DNA of 64,000 nucleotides from Rhodococcus sp. Z13 (GCF_025837095.1 NZ_CP107551.1:2598668-2662667), one strand, 5' to 3'; shown: positions 18,830 to 27,856, counted from the stretch's first letter. The notes: a model not told the origin generated them from the sequence alone. A program made the numbers and translations.

Positions 18830-19474
18830 TCATCGGGGCGTCCCGGCCGAGTTCGTCCCAGCGCCGTCGGTGATGATCTGCCGCAACGCCTTTCGGCACT
18901 CACGGTAGACCTCCACCGGGTCGCGGTCGTGCCCGGCGAGGACGAGTTCACCCCAGCGGTCCCAGCTCGTGCGCCACACGGTGACGGCCAGTTCGGCGAG
19001 CAGACGCACCGTGGTGGCGTCCAGATGGCCGGCCTGCTCGGCCAGACGGGCCCGCAGCCGGTCGACGAGGGTCTTCTCCTGGGCGGCGGCGAGGGCCTGC
19101 AGTTCGGGGTGGACGGTGAGCAGGCGCGCGACGCGGCGGTGTTCGTGCAGTTCGGGGTCGGTGTCGCGACCGACGACCTTCTCCGTGGCCCGGGCGATCG
19201 CGTCGAGGATCTCCGCCGGGACCGACGCGGTGAGTTCGAGGTTCTCGATCATCTCGAGCAGGCGTCGCTGGCCGGGCAACGCGGCCTGCTCCTTGGAGGT
19301 GAAGTAGCGGAAGAAGGTACGCGAGGAGATGCCGACGCGGTCGGCGATCTGCGCGACGGTGGTCTCCCGAACCCCCTGTTCCTCGAACAGATCCATTGCG
19401 GCGCGGTGGATCTCGTAGCGGGTGTCGTCTCGGCGCCGCGTCCGCAGATCGCGGGGCGCATCGTCGTCGGACAT
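18830..19474 (-). CDS. TetR-family transcriptional regulator
   Basis: A 214-residue repressor from ATG 19474, with AGAGGG 5 bases upstream. The N-terminal DNA-binding domain is clear (RYEIHRAAMDLFEEQGVRET, then VAQIADRVGISSRTFFRYFT), and the C-terminal ligand domain is all helical. A perfect palindrome 57 bases upstream is its probable operator. The divergent partner gene seems to have been lost, leaving only a transporter-like remnant, so the present target could be itself and the DUF2470 gene. Confidence 0.9.
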   Translation of the reverse strand: MSDDDAPRDLRTRRRDDTRYEIHRAAMDLFEEQGVRETTVAQIADRVGISSRTFFRYFTSKEQAALPGQRRLLEMIENLELTASVPAEILDAIARATEKVVGRDTDPELHEHRRVARLLTVHPELQALAAAQEKTLVDRLRARLAEQAGHLDATTVRLLAELAVTVWRTSWDRWGELVLAGHDRDPVEVYRECRKALRQIITDGAGTNSAGTPR

Positions 19475-19530
19475 GGGATCCCTCTTCTGCGATGTCGGAC
19501 ACACAGCTTCGATGTCAGCTTACGACAAGT

Positions 19531-19545
19531 TGTCACATTGTGACA
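19531..19545. promoter_or_regulatory. TetR operator palindrome
   Basis: TGTCACATTGTGACA is a perfect 15-bp palindrome with 7-bp arms about one central T. It sits in an AT-richer patch between the TetR gene and the divergent remnant. Its symmetry and place are those of a TetR-type operator. Confidence 0.65.
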
Positions 19546-19589
19546 CCATCCCGGGGTCGCCCATCCAGATCCACGAGAAACAGGTGTTC

Positions 19590-19800
19590 ATGACCGACCT
19601 TCGACATCGGGAGGACTTCCCCGGCCGGTGACGCAGCAGAAGAGAACACACCGTCCACCCGGCCCCTCACCAAGGTCTCCGGCATGGACCGCGCGTTCGT
19701 GCTCGGCGGCTGCATCGGACTCGTCGCGCTCGTGCTGGCACCGCTGGTGCGCCGCCTGGACGGGCGGTCGCTCGAACCCACGGACGTCCAGGAGTTCCCG
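19590..19800 (+). pseudogene. Possible remnant of a divergent MFS transporter gene
   Basis: ATG 19590 opens a 13-residue frame (MTDLRHREDFPGR). In another frame, between about 19629 and 19800, the sequence reads one hydrophobic helix (RAFVLGGCIGLVALVLAPLV) followed by basic residues and a polar tail, which resembles the C-terminal end of an MFS transporter. A TetR gene facing an MFS gene is a common pair, so this may be the two ends of such a gene after internal deletion and frameshift. The evidence is compositional only; it may also be non-coding. Confidence 0.3.
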
Positions 19801-21240
19801 TCAGTCCCTTTCGGCCTCGGTGTGCGGAGCGATCCGCACACCGAGTGCCGTTTCGAGGCTTTCGAGTTCGGCGTCGAGGTGGTCGAGCAGCTTCCCCAGA
19901 TCCGGGACGGTGCGACCGCACGCGGTGAGCCCGAACGCGATCTCGTCGTCGGTGCTGGTGCACGTGATGTTGAGGGCCTGGCCGTCGACGGGTACCGACA
20001 GCGGGTACAGCGCGTCGACGCGGGCACCGTTCCAGAACAGCGGGGTGTCGGGTCCGGGCACGTTCGAGACGATGATGTTGAACGCCGGCCGGATCGGTGC
20101 GCGGTTGCCGGTGACCACCCCGACGGCGAGGGGCGCGATCCCCACGGCGCTGGCCGCGAGGCGGCCGAGGCTCGACATCGAGCCCATGGCGCGTTTGCCC
20201 TCCGCCATCGACTGCCGCACGCACGCGAGTCGTTCGACCGGATCCTGGCACTGTGTGCCGAGGGGGCACATGAGGATGCCGATGTCGTTGCCGCCGCCCT
20301 GTTTGTCCCGGCGCAGCGACACCGGGACCATCGCGACGAGCGACTCGTCGGGCAGCGCGTCGTGTTCGGCGAGGAACGCCCGCAACGCCCCGCCGGAGAG
20401 TTCGAGAACGACGTCGTTGACGGTGACGTCGGCGGCCTTTGCCACCAACCGCAGCCGTTCGAGCGGCCAGGAGCGGGCCGCGAAGCGACGCGAACCGGAG
20501 ATCTGCCGGTTGAACATGGTGCGCGGGGCGCTCAGTGACACCGACCCGCCACGATTGTGCAGGGCCCGGTCGAGGGTGCCCACCAGCGCGGGCACGACCC
20601 CGGCGAGTTCCCCTGCGACGTGCACGGTCTCGGACACCGCCCCGGTGACGGCGCGGACGAGGGTGCCGGGGAACCCGATCGCCGCGCCGACGGTGGAGCG
20701 GGCCACCGGTGACGCGTCGGGCACCGCCCAGGGGGCGGGCATGTCGGTGCGCTCGGGGTCGGTGCTCAGCGCGCGGCGCAGCAGCCGCATCGCGCCGACG
20801 CCGTCGGTGAGCGCGTGGTGGATCTTCACGTACAGCGCGTACCGTCCGTCGGCGAGACCCTCGATCAGGTGCATCTCCCACAACGGCCGTGTGCGGTCGA
20901 GCAGCGAGGCGTGCAGCCGGGAGACGAGCTCCCACAGCTCGTCCATGGTGCCCGGCGACGGGAGCGCGTTGAAGCGCACGTGGTAGTCGATGGAGAAGCG
21001 CGGATCGTCCTCCCAGGCCCACTGACCGAGCGTCAGCAGCGACCGCACCGGGCGTTTGCACCAGAGCGGTCCCGGCGGTTCCTCCCGCGCGACGGCCTCG
21101 GCGAACATCGCCCGCGGATCGGACGCGTCGCGCCCCTCGGGGGGATGCAACAGCAGGAGCCCGCCCACGTGCATGGGATGGTCCCGCGACTCGCCCAGCA
21201 GGAACATCGAGTCGGTCGGCGACATAGGCAACCGCATCAT
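19801..21240 (-). CDS. Wax ester synthase / diacylglycerol acyltransferase (WS/DGAT)
   Basis: It transfers fatty acyl-CoA to diacylglycerol or fatty alcohol, making triacylglycerol or wax esters. It has 479 residues from ATG 21240, which has GGGAGGA about 8 bases upstream; ATG 21237 and GTG 21246 are alternatives. The catalytic motif HHxxxDG is present as KIHHALTDGVGAM near residue 142. Other conserved parts are LWEMHLIEGL, TVNDVVLELSGGALR, and FNIIVSNVPGP near the C-terminus. Rhodococci carry many such genes; this one sits next to the PHA genes, forming a carbon-storage region. Confidence 0.93.
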   Translation of the reverse strand: MMRLPMSPTDSMFLLGESRDHPMHVGGLLLLHPPEGRDASDPRAMFAEAVAREEPPGPLWCKRPVRSLLTLGQWAWEDDPRFSIDYHVRFNALPSPGTMDELWELVSRLHASLLDRTRPLWEMHLIEGLADGRYALYVKIHHALTDGVGAMRLLRRALSTDPERTDMPAPWAVPDASPVARSTVGAAIGFPGTLVRAVTGAVSETVHVAGELAGVVPALVGTLDRALHNRGGSVSLSAPRTMFNRQISGSRRFAARSWPLERLRLVAKAADVTVNDVVLELSGGALRAFLAEHDALPDESLVAMVPVSLRRDKQGGGNDIGILMCPLGTQCQDPVERLACVRQSMAEGKRAMGSMSSLGRLAASAVGIAPLAVGVVTGNRAPIRPAFNIIVSNVPGPDTPLFWNGARVDALYPLSVPVDGQALNITCTSTDDEIAFGLTACGRTVPDLGKLLDHLDAELESLETALGVRIAPHTEAERD

Positions 21241-21305
21241 GTGCACTTCCTCCCCCGTCGGACCGGCCCCACGATCGACGTCCCCTCCGGCGTGACCGGC
21301 CCGTA

Positions 21306-21335
21306 CTGCGTCGATGTGTTCTGCGTCGATGTGTT
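21306..21335. repeat. Perfect 15-bp tandem repeat upstream of the WS/DGAT gene
   Basis: CTGCGTCGATGTGTT occurs twice head to tail (21306-21320 and 21321-21335), in the 164-base gap between the WS/DGAT and nadC genes. A spacing of 15 bp places the copies roughly 1.5 helical turns apart. It may be a binding site or a slippage product. No other feature is clear in the gap. Confidence 0.8.
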
Positions 21336-21404
21336 CTCAGTTCTACCCCACACACGCGTCCGCAGGTGCCGACTCGTCCCGACCGGCACCGGGAGCCGTG
21401 CGCA

Positions 21405-22271
21405 CTACATGTCGAGGCCGAGATCGAGGACGGTCACCGAGTGGGTGAGCGCGCCGACAGCGAGGTAGTCGACGCCGGTGCGGGCGTAGTCGGAGGCGAC
21501 GTCCAGCGTCAGGCCACCGGAGGATTCGAGCCGGGTCTGCGGGGCGCGGGCGTTGCGGCGCTGCACCGCGATCTGGGTCTGCCACAGCGGGAAGTTGTCG
21601 AGCATGATCAGCTCGACGTTCTCGGCGAGCACCGCGTCGAACTGTTCGAGGTCGTCGACCTCCACCTCGCAGGCGATGCCCGGGGCGTGGGCGCGGACGG
21701 CGCGCAGTGCCGCCACGACCGAACCCGCCGCGGCGACGTGGTTGTCCTTGATGAGGGCCTCGTCACCGAGTCCCATGCGGTGGTTGACGCCGCCGCCGAC
21801 GCGCACCGCGTACTTCTGCAGGCTGCGCAGGCCCGGGAGGGTCTTGCGGCTGTCGCGGATCTTCGCGTCGGTGCCCTCCACCGCGTCGACCCAGCGGGCC
21901 GTGGCGGTGGCGATGCCCGACAGGTGGCACAGCAGGTTGAGCATGGTGCGCTCGGCGGTGAGCAGACCGCGGGTGGGGGCCTCGACGGTGAGCACCGCGT
22001 CGCCCGGCTGCACGCGGTGCCCGTCCTGGACGCGGTCGAGCACCCGGTAGCCGTCGACGCCGATGACCTCGTCGAGAACGAGCAGCCCCACGTCGAGCCC
22101 CGCGACGGTGCCGGGCTGCCGCGAGACCACCGATGCCGTCGCGACCGCGTCGGCGGGTACGGTCGCCTCGGTGGTGACGTCCGGCCCGTACCGCAGGTCC
22201 TCGTCGAGCGCCTGCCGGACCAGCGCGCGGATCTCGTGGAGGTCGAGTCCGGTGGGCAGCACGGTGGTCAT
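21405..22271 (-). CDS. nadC: Nicotinate-nucleotide pyrophosphorylase (quinolinate phosphoribosyltransferase)
   Basis: It makes nicotinate mononucleotide from quinolinate and PRPP, the third step of NAD synthesis from aspartate. It has 288 residues from ATG 22271. Family segments are ERTMLNLLCHLSGIAT near residue 110, the substrate-binding KIRDSRKTLPGLRSLQKYAV, VGGGVNHRMGLGD, LIKDNH, and ESSGGLTLD. The start overlaps the nadB stop by 4 bases. It is the last gene of nadA-nadB-nadC. Confidence 0.97.
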   Translation of the reverse strand: MTTVLPTGLDLHEIRALVRQALDEDLRYGPDVTTEATVPADAVATASVVSRQPGTVAGLDVGLLVLDEVIGVDGYRVLDRVQDGHRVQPGDAVLTVEAPTRGLLTAERTMLNLLCHLSGIATATARWVDAVEGTDAKIRDSRKTLPGLRSLQKYAVRVGGGVNHRMGLGDEALIKDNHVAAAGSVVAALRAVRAHAPGIACEVEVDDLEQFDAVLAENVELIMLDNFPLWQTQIAVQRRNARAPQTRLESSGGLTLDVASDYARTGVDYLAVGALTHSVTVLDLGLDM

Positions 22272-23845
22272 GTGGGGTTCGCTCCTGTCAGTTCCGGGGT
22301 GGTGAAGGTCAGGTCGCCGTCCTCGAGCCGCAGTTCGAGGCTGCGGGCCTGGGCGGGATCGGTGTCGCGGTGGTCGCTGCGGGTGTGGCAGCCCCGCGAC
22401 TCGGTGCGACGCTGCGCGGCGAGCAGCAGCGCGCGGGCGGTGACGGTGAGCGCGGCGTCCTCGAGCCGCGGCCCGTCGACGTGCGGGGTGGCCCTGCCGG
22501 CGGCGGCGAGGTCGGTGAGACCGGCGGTGAGACCGGCGGCGTCGCGCACGACCAGCGCGTGGCGGGTCATGGTGCGCTGCAGCACCTCGCGCGGAACCGC
22601 GGTGAGGGACGGCATCGTGACGTCGCGGGTCTCGACCCGGGTGCCGGCGCGTTCGGTGACGGCGGCGAGCCCGGCCCGTTCGCCGAGCACGAGCCCTTCG
22701 AGCAGGCTGTTGGAGGCGAGTCGGTTGGCGCCGTGCAGGCCGGTGCGGGCCACCTCCCCCGCGGCGTAGAGGCCGGGGACGCGGGTGCGTCCGTGAACGT
22801 CGGTGACGACGCCGCCACACGAGTAGTGCGCGGCGGGTGCGACCGGCAGCAGATCATGAGCCGGGTCGAGTCCGGCCTCCGCGCACATCGCGGTGATCGT
22901 CGGGAAGCGGGCAGCGAAGCCGTCGAGGTGCCGCGCGTCGAGGTAGACGTGGTCCTCGTCGAGTGCGGTCAGCCGGTCGGCGATGGCGCGGGAGACCACG
23001 TCGCGGGGTGCGAGGTCGCCGAGCGGGTGTCTCCCTTCGGTGACGGACCGGCCACGCGAGTCGACCAGGCGGGCCCCTTCACCGCGGACCGCCTCGCTGA
23101 TGAGCGGGCGGCGGCCCGTGCCCCCGGCGGCGAACAGCACCGTCGGGTGGAACTGCACGAATTCGAGATCGGCGACACCGGCGCCCGCGCCGAGGGCGAG
23201 GGCGATGCCGTCGGCGGTCGCGCCGGGCGGGTTGGTGGAGCATGCGTAGAGCTGCCCGAGACCGCCGGTGGCGAGCAGCACGGCCGGGGTGTGGACGACA
23301 CCCAAGCCGCGCTCGTCGAGGACGAGCAGGCCGGTGACGCCGCGGTCGTCGGTGAGGATCCGGACCGCGGCGGTGCCGAACAGCACCGGCAGGCCGGCCG
23401 CGCCGAGGGCGCGCTGGACTTCGGCGCCGGTGGCGTCGCCGCCGGCATGGATGATGCGGCGGGTGCTGTGCCCGCCCTCGCGGGTGCGGGCGATGTCGCC
23501 GTCACCGGCGGTGTCGAAGACCGCGCCGAGGTCGCGCAGTGCGGCCACGGCGTCCGGGCCTGCGGCGACGATCGAGCGGACCGCGTCCGCATCGCACAGG
23601 CCGCCGCCGGCGGCGAGGGTGTCCTCGACGTGGGAGTCGACGCTGTCACCGACCGGTGCGACGACCGCGATGCCGCCCTGGGCGTACTGGGTGGCGGTGT
23701 CGGTGGGGCCGCCCTTGCTCACGGTGAGCACGCGGGCGCCGCGCCGGGAGGCGGCGCGGGCCGCGGTCAGGCCCGCGACCCCGCCGCCGACGACCACCAG
23801 GTCGGCGTGGTCCTCCCACACGACCGTGACCGGCGGCGTCGTCAC
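22268..23845 (-). CDS. nadB: L-aspartate oxidase
   Basis: An FAD enzyme that oxidises aspartate to iminoaspartate for quinolinate synthesis. It has 525 residues. The dinucleotide-binding fold is at the N-terminus ([21 protein letters not shown]), followed by [14 protein letters not shown]. The active-site segments are FVQFHPT and [17 protein letters not shown], and the FAD contact is [18 protein letters not shown]. The C-terminal helical domain is shorter than in some relatives. The start overlaps the nadA stop by 4 bases. Confidence 0.97.
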   Translation of the reverse strand: MTTPPVTVVWEDHADLVVVGGGVAGLTAARAASRRGARVLTVSKGGPTDTATQYAQGGIAVVAPVGDSVDSHVEDTLAAGGGLCDADAVRSIVAAGPDAVAALRDLGAVFDTAGDGDIARTREGGHSTRRIIHAGGDATGAEVQRALGAAGLPVLFGTAAVRILTDDRGVTGLLVLDERGLGVVHTPAVLLATGGLGQLYACSTNPPGATADGIALALGAGAGVADLEFVQFHPTVLFAAGGTGRRPLISEAVRGEGARLVDSRGRSVTEGRHPLGDLAPRDVVSRAIADRLTALDEDHVYLDARHLDGFAARFPTITAMCAEAGLDPAHDLLPVAPAAHYSCGGVVTDVHGRTRVPGLYAAGEVARTGLHGANRLASNSLLEGLVLGERAGLAAVTERAGTRVETRDVTMPSLTAVPREVLQRTMTRHALVVRDAAGLTAGLTDLAAAGRATPHVDGPRLEDAALTVTARALLLAAQRRTESRGCHTRSDHRDTDPAQARSLELRLEDGDLTFTTPELTGANPT

Positions 23846-24873
23846 TCGCCGCTGCCCGGGTTGCCGATGGCGATCATGCGCTGCACCGACAGGCGGGCCC
23901 GCTCGGCGACGGCCGCGTCGACGTGGACCTCGTCGCGCCCCTCCTGCAGGCAGCGCAGCAGCGCCGCGGGGGTGATCATCTTCATGTACGGGCAGGAGGC
24001 CCGGTCGTTGACCGGCTGGAAGTCGATGCCCGGGGCTGCCTTGCGGAGCTGGTGCAGCATGCCGACCTCGGTCGCGACGAGGACCTGCGTGGCGCCGGTC
24101 TCGCGGGCGGCGTCGATCATGCCGCCGGTCGAGAGGATCTTCACCTTGTCGTCGGGCACGAAGCCTTCACCGGCGAGGTAGAGCGCGGAGGTGGCGCAGC
24201 CGCACTCGGGGTGGACGAACAGGTCGGCGTCGGGGTGCGCCTTGGCCTGGGCAGCGAGCTCGTCGCCGTTGATGCCGGCGTGGACGTGGCACTCCCCGGC
24301 CCAGATGTGCATGTTCTCGCGGCCGGTCACGCGCTTGACGTGGGCGCCGAGGAACTGGTCGGGCAGGAACAGCACCTCGCGGTCGGGGTCGATGGAGGCC
24401 ACGACGTCGACGGCGTTCGAGGAGGTGCAGCAGATGTCGGTCAGGCCCTTGACCTCGGCCGTCGTGTTGACGTACGAGACGACGACGGCGTCGGGGTGGT
24501 CGGCCTTCCATTCGCGCAGCTGGTCGGCGGTGATGGAGTCGGCCAGCGAGCAGCCGGCACGCTCGTCGGGGATGAGCACGGTCTTGTTCGGGCTCAGGAT
24601 CTTGGCGGTCTCCGCCATGAAGTGCACACCGCAGAAGACGATGGTGTCCTCCTCGGCCTCGGCGGCGATGCGCGAGAGCGCGAGGGAGTCACCGACGTGG
24701 TCGGCGACGTCCTGGATGGCGGGCAGCTGGTAGTTGTGCGCCAGGAGGGTGGCGTTGCGTTCCCGGGCCAGCCGACGGACCTCTTCGGCCCACTCCGGCG
24801 TCGCCTCGACGCCCGTGTAGCCGCCGGGGCCGTCGACGATCGTGGCGGCTCCCGCCCACTCGGTCGTGGTCAT
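23842..24873 (-). CDS. nadA: Quinolinate synthase
   Basis: A [4Fe-4S] enzyme that condenses iminoaspartate with dihydroxyacetone phosphate. It has 343 residues. Cluster cysteines are seen in [31 protein letters not shown] and ASCPYMKM; the substrate loop [12 protein letters not shown] is near residue 40. AGGAG lies about 7 bases before ATG 24873. It is the first gene of the NAD operon, diverging from the NUDIX regulator across an 82-base gap that carries a palindrome. Confidence 0.97.
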   Translation of the reverse strand: MTTTEWAGAATIVDGPGGYTGVEATPEWAEEVRRLARERNATLLAHNYQLPAIQDVADHVGDSLALSRIAAEAEEDTIVFCGVHFMAETAKILSPNKTVLIPDERAGCSLADSITADQLREWKADHPDAVVVSYVNTTAEVKGLTDICCTSSNAVDVVASIDPDREVLFLPDQFLGAHVKRVTGRENMHIWAGECHVHAGINGDELAAQAKAHPDADLFVHPECGCATSALYLAGEGFVPDDKVKILSTGGMIDAARETGATQVLVATEVGMLHQLRKAAPGIDFQPVNDRASCPYMKMITPAALLRCLQEGRDEVHVDAAVAERARLSVQRMIAIGNPGSGE

Positions 24874-24932
24874 GGCCTTGCTCCTTCGAGGGGTTCATCC
24901 CGGCGGGCTGCGCCGGAATTTCCGTGTTCGGG

Positions 24933-24955
24933 GTTTTCGACTTAGGATCGAAAAC
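24933..24955. promoter_or_regulatory. Operator palindrome and -10 between nadA and the NAD regulator gene
   Basis: GTTTTCGA (24933-24940), 7 bases, and TCGAAAAC (24948-24955) form a perfect 8-bp inverted repeat ending directly at the regulator start codon. The spacer contains TAGGAT (24943-24948), a good -10 placed 7 bases before ATG 24956, so the regulator mRNA is probably leaderless. A repressor bound here would block its own promoter and could also reach the nadABC promoter. Confidence 0.7.
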
Positions 24956-25666
24956 ATGCCACATAGTAACACCCGTCACGAAGTGCTCATCGCCGTGTTC
25001 CAGGTTCGCCGCTTCGGGGACACCCAGGGAACCCCCGGCGGGGCACCCGAACTCGGGGTGTTGCTCTGGCAACGGGCTCTCGACCCCCAGGCCGGCACGT
25101 GGTCGCTTCCCGGCGGGGAGCTGCGTCACGACGAGGACCTCACCACCTCCGCGCGCCGCCAGCTCGCCGAGAAGGTCGACGTCCGGGAGGTCGCGCACCT
25201 CGAGCAGCTGTCGGTGTTCTCGGATCCGCACCGCGTGCCGGGCCCGCGCACCATCGCCTCGACCTATCTCGGTCTGATCCCGATCACCTCGGATCCCCAA
25301 CTGCCCGCGGACACGCGCTGGCACCCTGTGTCGCACCTGCCGGAGATGTCCTTCGACCACCGGGTGATGGTGGAGAACGCCCACGCGCGGCTCGCCGCCA
25401 AGCTGTCCTACACGAACATCGCGTTCGGCCTGGCACCCGCCGAGTTCCCGATGTCGACGCTGCGCGACATCTACTGTGCAGCACTGGGTTACGAGGTCGA
25501 TACGACGAACCTGCAGCGGGTCCTGGCCCGCCGGAACGTGCTCACCCGCACCGGGAACACCGCACCCTCCGGCAAGGCCGGGGGCCGGCCGCCCGCCCTG
25601 TTCCGCTTCACCGAGTCCCAGTTGCGGGTGACCGACGAGTTCGCCGCCCTTCGCCCGCCGGTGTAG
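24956..25666 (+). CDS. NUDIX-type transcriptional regulator of NAD synthesis (NrtR/NdnR, Rv1593c-like)
   Basis: A 236-residue protein with an N-terminal NUDIX-like domain (residues 8-140) and a C-terminal winged-helix domain (about 150-230, RDIYCAALGYEVDTTNLQRV ... GGRPPALFRF). The NUDIX box is degenerate: GGELRHDEDLTTSARRQLAE lacks the paired glutamates of active hydrolases, so it should sense an NAD-related ligand rather than cut it. In Corynebacterium the relative NdnR represses the nad genes. Its place, divergent from nadA over a perfect palindrome, supports the same role. Confidence 0.88.
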   Translation: MPHSNTRHEVLIAVFQVRRFGDTQGTPGGAPELGVLLWQRALDPQAGTWSLPGGELRHDEDLTTSARRQLAEKVDVREVAHLEQLSVFSDPHRVPGPRTIASTYLGLIPITSDPQLPADTRWHPVSHLPEMSFDHRVMVENAHARLAAKLSYTNIAFGLAPAEFPMSTLRDIYCAALGYEVDTTNLQRVLARRNVLTRTGNTAPSGKAGGRPPALFRFTESQLRVTDEFAALRPPV

Positions 25667-25676
25667 GAGGCACGCG

Positions 25677-25715
25677 CCGGATATTCGGTATTTCTCACTT
25701 CTCCGTATATTCCGG
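25677..25715. repeat. Imperfect inverted repeat in an AT-rich gap
   Basis: CCGGATATTCGG (25677-25688) and CCGTATATTCCGG (25703-25715) are near-complements with one indel, in a 150-base gap that is clearly AT-richer than its surroundings. It could be a promoter/operator for the broken gene that follows, or a terminator for the NAD regulator. Confidence 0.3.
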
Positions 25716-25815
25716 ATCTATTCTGCGCTCGGAATCTCCGGGGGCGCGATCCGGAATGGGAGCCGGCACCGGCACCACGGCACGGGTCGGCGCACCGGAA
25801 GGCGGGGTGATCCCG

Positions 25816-26244
25816 TTGAACACCGACGACCTCTGGGACGCAATCGATCTCCGGTGCGGCCGCACCGCGGATCTCCTGGAGGGCCTGACGAATCCGAGTG
25901 GCGCACCCGTCGCCGTGCGAGGGCCGGACCGTCCGCGACGTCGCCGCGCATCCGACCCTCCGTCATCCCGGGGGCATCAACCGGATGATCCGCGAGTCCG
26001 CCCGCGACCGCGCCGGCCTGCCGCCCGAACGCCTCGTCGCCGAGTTGCGCGCCACGGTCGGGTCGCGCCGGCACAACGTCGGCCTCACTCCCCTGGGGAC
26101 ACTGATCGACGTCCTCGTCCACGGACAGGACATCGCCGTACCGCTGCACCGGGAGCTGCCGAGGTCACCGGCCGAACCACTGGGCTCGCCGAGCTCGACG
26201 GGGACGGCGCCGCGGCACTACGCAGGCGGCTGGAACACCCCTGA
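25816..26244 (+). pseudogene. Frameshifted maleylpyruvate isomerase-like (mycothiol-dependent/DinB-type) gene
   Basis: From about 25816 the first frame reads NTDDLWDAIDLRCGRTADLLEGL and then loses homology. From about 25899 a second frame reads AHPSPCEGRTVRDVAAHPTL, the 'PSxCxGWxVxDVxAH' signature of this family with Trp changed to Arg, followed by GTLIDVLVHGQDIAVPLHRE. Near 26160 the likely continuation returns to the first frame. At least two frameshifts and altered signature residues show that it is decayed. Intact relatives are mycothiol-dependent isomerases or transferases of about 200 residues. Confidence 0.65.
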
Positions 26245-26249
26245 GAGTG

Positions 26250-26390
26250 TCAGAAGGGACGGCCGAGGATGACCTCGATCAATCCCAGCGGCATGGTGAG
26301 GAAGGCGGCTCCGACGAAGAGGGCCGACCGCAGCGGATCCCCTGCCAGATAGCCCTCGGTCACCCACTGCACGATCTCCGCAGAACCCAT
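26250..26390 (-). CDS. Small hypothetical protein (46 aa)
   Basis: Read from ATG 26390 to TGA 26250. GGAAGG lies 4 bases before the ATG, a good ribosome binding site. The sequence begins MGSAEIVQWVTEGYLAGDPL and contains one hydrophobic stretch (ALFVGAAFLTMPLGLIEVIL), so a single-pass membrane protein is possible. No family is recognised. It lies about 100 bases downstream of bsaP on the same strand. Confidence 0.5.
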   Translation of the reverse strand: MGSAEIVQWVTEGYLAGDPLRSALFVGAAFLTMPLGLIEVILGRPF

Positions 26391-26493
26391 GTCGCCTTCC
26401 CCCTGCTCGCCGTTGTGCGTACGAGGGGTTCATCGGCACCGGGACGACGGACGTTACGGGGCGACGACGTCACGACCCGGAAGCCGTTGCTCG

Positions 26494-26694
26494 TCAGCGG
26501 CGTTCGTCCGCCGACGAGTCGACCGTCCCGTGCCGCGAGCAGCGCGCCCACCAGCCGTCGGGGGTGATCTGCACGATCATGCGCCGCCCGCACTGCGCGC
26601 AGAAGCGCGGTGGTTCGAGCCCGAGTTCCGCTGCGGCGAAACGGGTTCGGACACCACCCTCGGCGAGCGGTTCGCCGGTGAAGGGATCGAACAC
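26494..26694 (-). CDS. bsaP: Biotin synthase auxiliary protein BsaP (Rv1590-like)
   Basis: A 66-residue protein from GTG 26694, 13 bases after the bioB stop. It has C-x2-C (Cys32, Cys35 in FCAQCGRRM), then Cys52 and His55 in WWARCSRHG, arranged to bind a metal or Fe-S cluster. The M. tuberculosis gene at the same place, Rv1590, matches this layout; BsaP is reported to be needed for actinobacterial biotin synthase to work. Identification rests on position, size and cysteine pattern. Confidence 0.8.
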   Translation of the reverse strand: MFDPFTGEPLAEGGVRTRFAAAELGLEPPRFCAQCGRRMIVQITPDGWWARCSRHGTVDSSADERR

Positions 26695-26707
26695 GGACCG
26701 GCCCCCG

Positions 26708-27721
26708 TCAGATCGTCTCGCCGAGCGCCTTGATCGGCATCTTCAGCTCGCCCAGCAGGTCCAGGTCGGTTTCGGCGGGCCGGCCGAGCGTGGTGAGGTA
26801 GTTGCCGACGATGACGGCGTTGATACCGCCGAGGATGCCCTTGCGGGCACCGAGATCGCCGAGGGTGATCTCGCGGCCGCCGGCGAAGCGGAGGATGGTG
26901 CGCGGCAGCGCCAGCCGGAAGGCGGCGACGGCCTTGAGCGCCTCGGTCGCGGGCAGGACGTCGAGGTCCCCGAACGGCGTACCGGGGCGCGGGTTGAGGA
27001 AGTTCAGCGGCACCTCATCGGGTTCGAGGGCGGCGAGGTCGGCAGCGAATTCCGCGCGCTGCTCGACGGTTTCGCCCATACCGAGGATGCCGCCGCAGCA
27101 CACCTCCATGCCGGCCTCGCGCACCATGCGCAGGGTCTCGAAACGTTCCTCCCAGGTGTGGGTGGTGACGACCTTCGGGAAGTAGGAGCGGGCGGTCTCG
27201 AGATTGTGGTTGTAGCGGTGCACGCCCATCCCGACGAGCCGGTCGACCTGATCCTGGGTGAGCATGCCGAGCGAGCACGCGATCTGGATGTCGACCTCGT
27301 TGCGGATCGCCTCGATACCGGCGGCGACCTGCGCGAGGAGCCGGTCGTCCGGCCCGCGCACGGCCGCGACGATGCAGAACTCGGTGGCGCCGGTCTTGGC
27401 GGTCTGCTTCGCGGCCTCCACCAGCGACGGGATGTCGAGACGCGCGGCGCGCACCGGGGAGGCGAACAGTCCGGACTGGGAGCAGAAGTGGCAGTCCTCG
27501 GGGCAGCCGCCGGTCTTGAGGCTGATGATCCCCTCGACCTCGACCTCGGGTCCGCACCACGCCATCCGCACCTCGTGGGCGACGGCGAGCAGTTCGTCGA
27601 TGCGCTCGTCGGGCAGGTTCAGCACCTCGAGCGTCTGGTCGCGATCGAGACCGACTCCACGGCGGAGAACCTGGTCGCGGGCGATTTCGAGGATGTCGGT
27701 GCGGGCGGGCGCCTGGGTCAC
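26708..27721 (-). CDS. bioB: Biotin synthase
   Basis: A radical-SAM enzyme that inserts sulfur into dethiobiotin. It has 337 residues from GTG 27721. The SAM cluster cysteines are in [13 protein letters not shown] (CxxxCxxC) near residue 75, and the [2Fe-2S] ligands lie later in the barrel, including the arginine in [10 protein letters not shown]. The N-terminal segment ([15 protein letters not shown]) is normal. Two BioQ boxes lie in the 136 bases to the divergent bioQ gene. bsaP follows. Confidence 0.97.
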   Translation of the reverse strand: MTQAPARTDILEIARDQVLRRGVGLDRDQTLEVLNLPDERIDELLAVAHEVRMAWCGPEVEVEGIISLKTGGCPEDCHFCSQSGLFASPVRAARLDIPSLVEAAKQTAKTGATEFCIVAAVRGPDDRLLAQVAAGIEAIRNEVDIQIACSLGMLTQDQVDRLVGMGVHRYNHNLETARSYFPKVVTTHTWEERFETLRMVREAGMEVCCGGILGMGETVEQRAEFAADLAALEPDEVPLNFLNPRPGTPFGDLDVLPATEALKAVAAFRLALPRTILRFAGGREITLGDLGARKGILGGINAVIVGNYLTTLGRPAETDLDLLGELKMPIKALGETI

Positions 27722-27747
27722 TGCCGTCTCCTGACGTGGCGGGAACT

Positions 27748-27775
27748 TGAACAGCGTTCACTTGAACGTCGTTCA
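27748..27775. promoter_or_regulatory. Two BioQ boxes between bioB and bioQ
   Basis: TGAACAGCGTTCA (27748-27760) and TGAACGTCGTTCA (27763-27775) both match the known BioQ palindrome TGAAC-N3-GTTCA exactly. The centres are 15 bp apart. They lie 27 bases upstream of the bioB start and 82 bases from the bioQ start, placed to control both genes. Confidence 0.88.
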
Positions 27776-27856
27776 GGTTAGGCCGCGGCGTCGGATACTG
27801 TCAAAGGCACGGGCCTCTCGGCCCGGCCATGCGGAAGACACGGGAGCGGAAGAACG

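Noticed and set aside
26360-26593. A 77-codon minus-strand frame and a 106-codon plus-strand frame beside bsaP
   Set aside because: Both overlap the better supported bsaP or the 46-aa ORF and have no ribosome binding site or family features.
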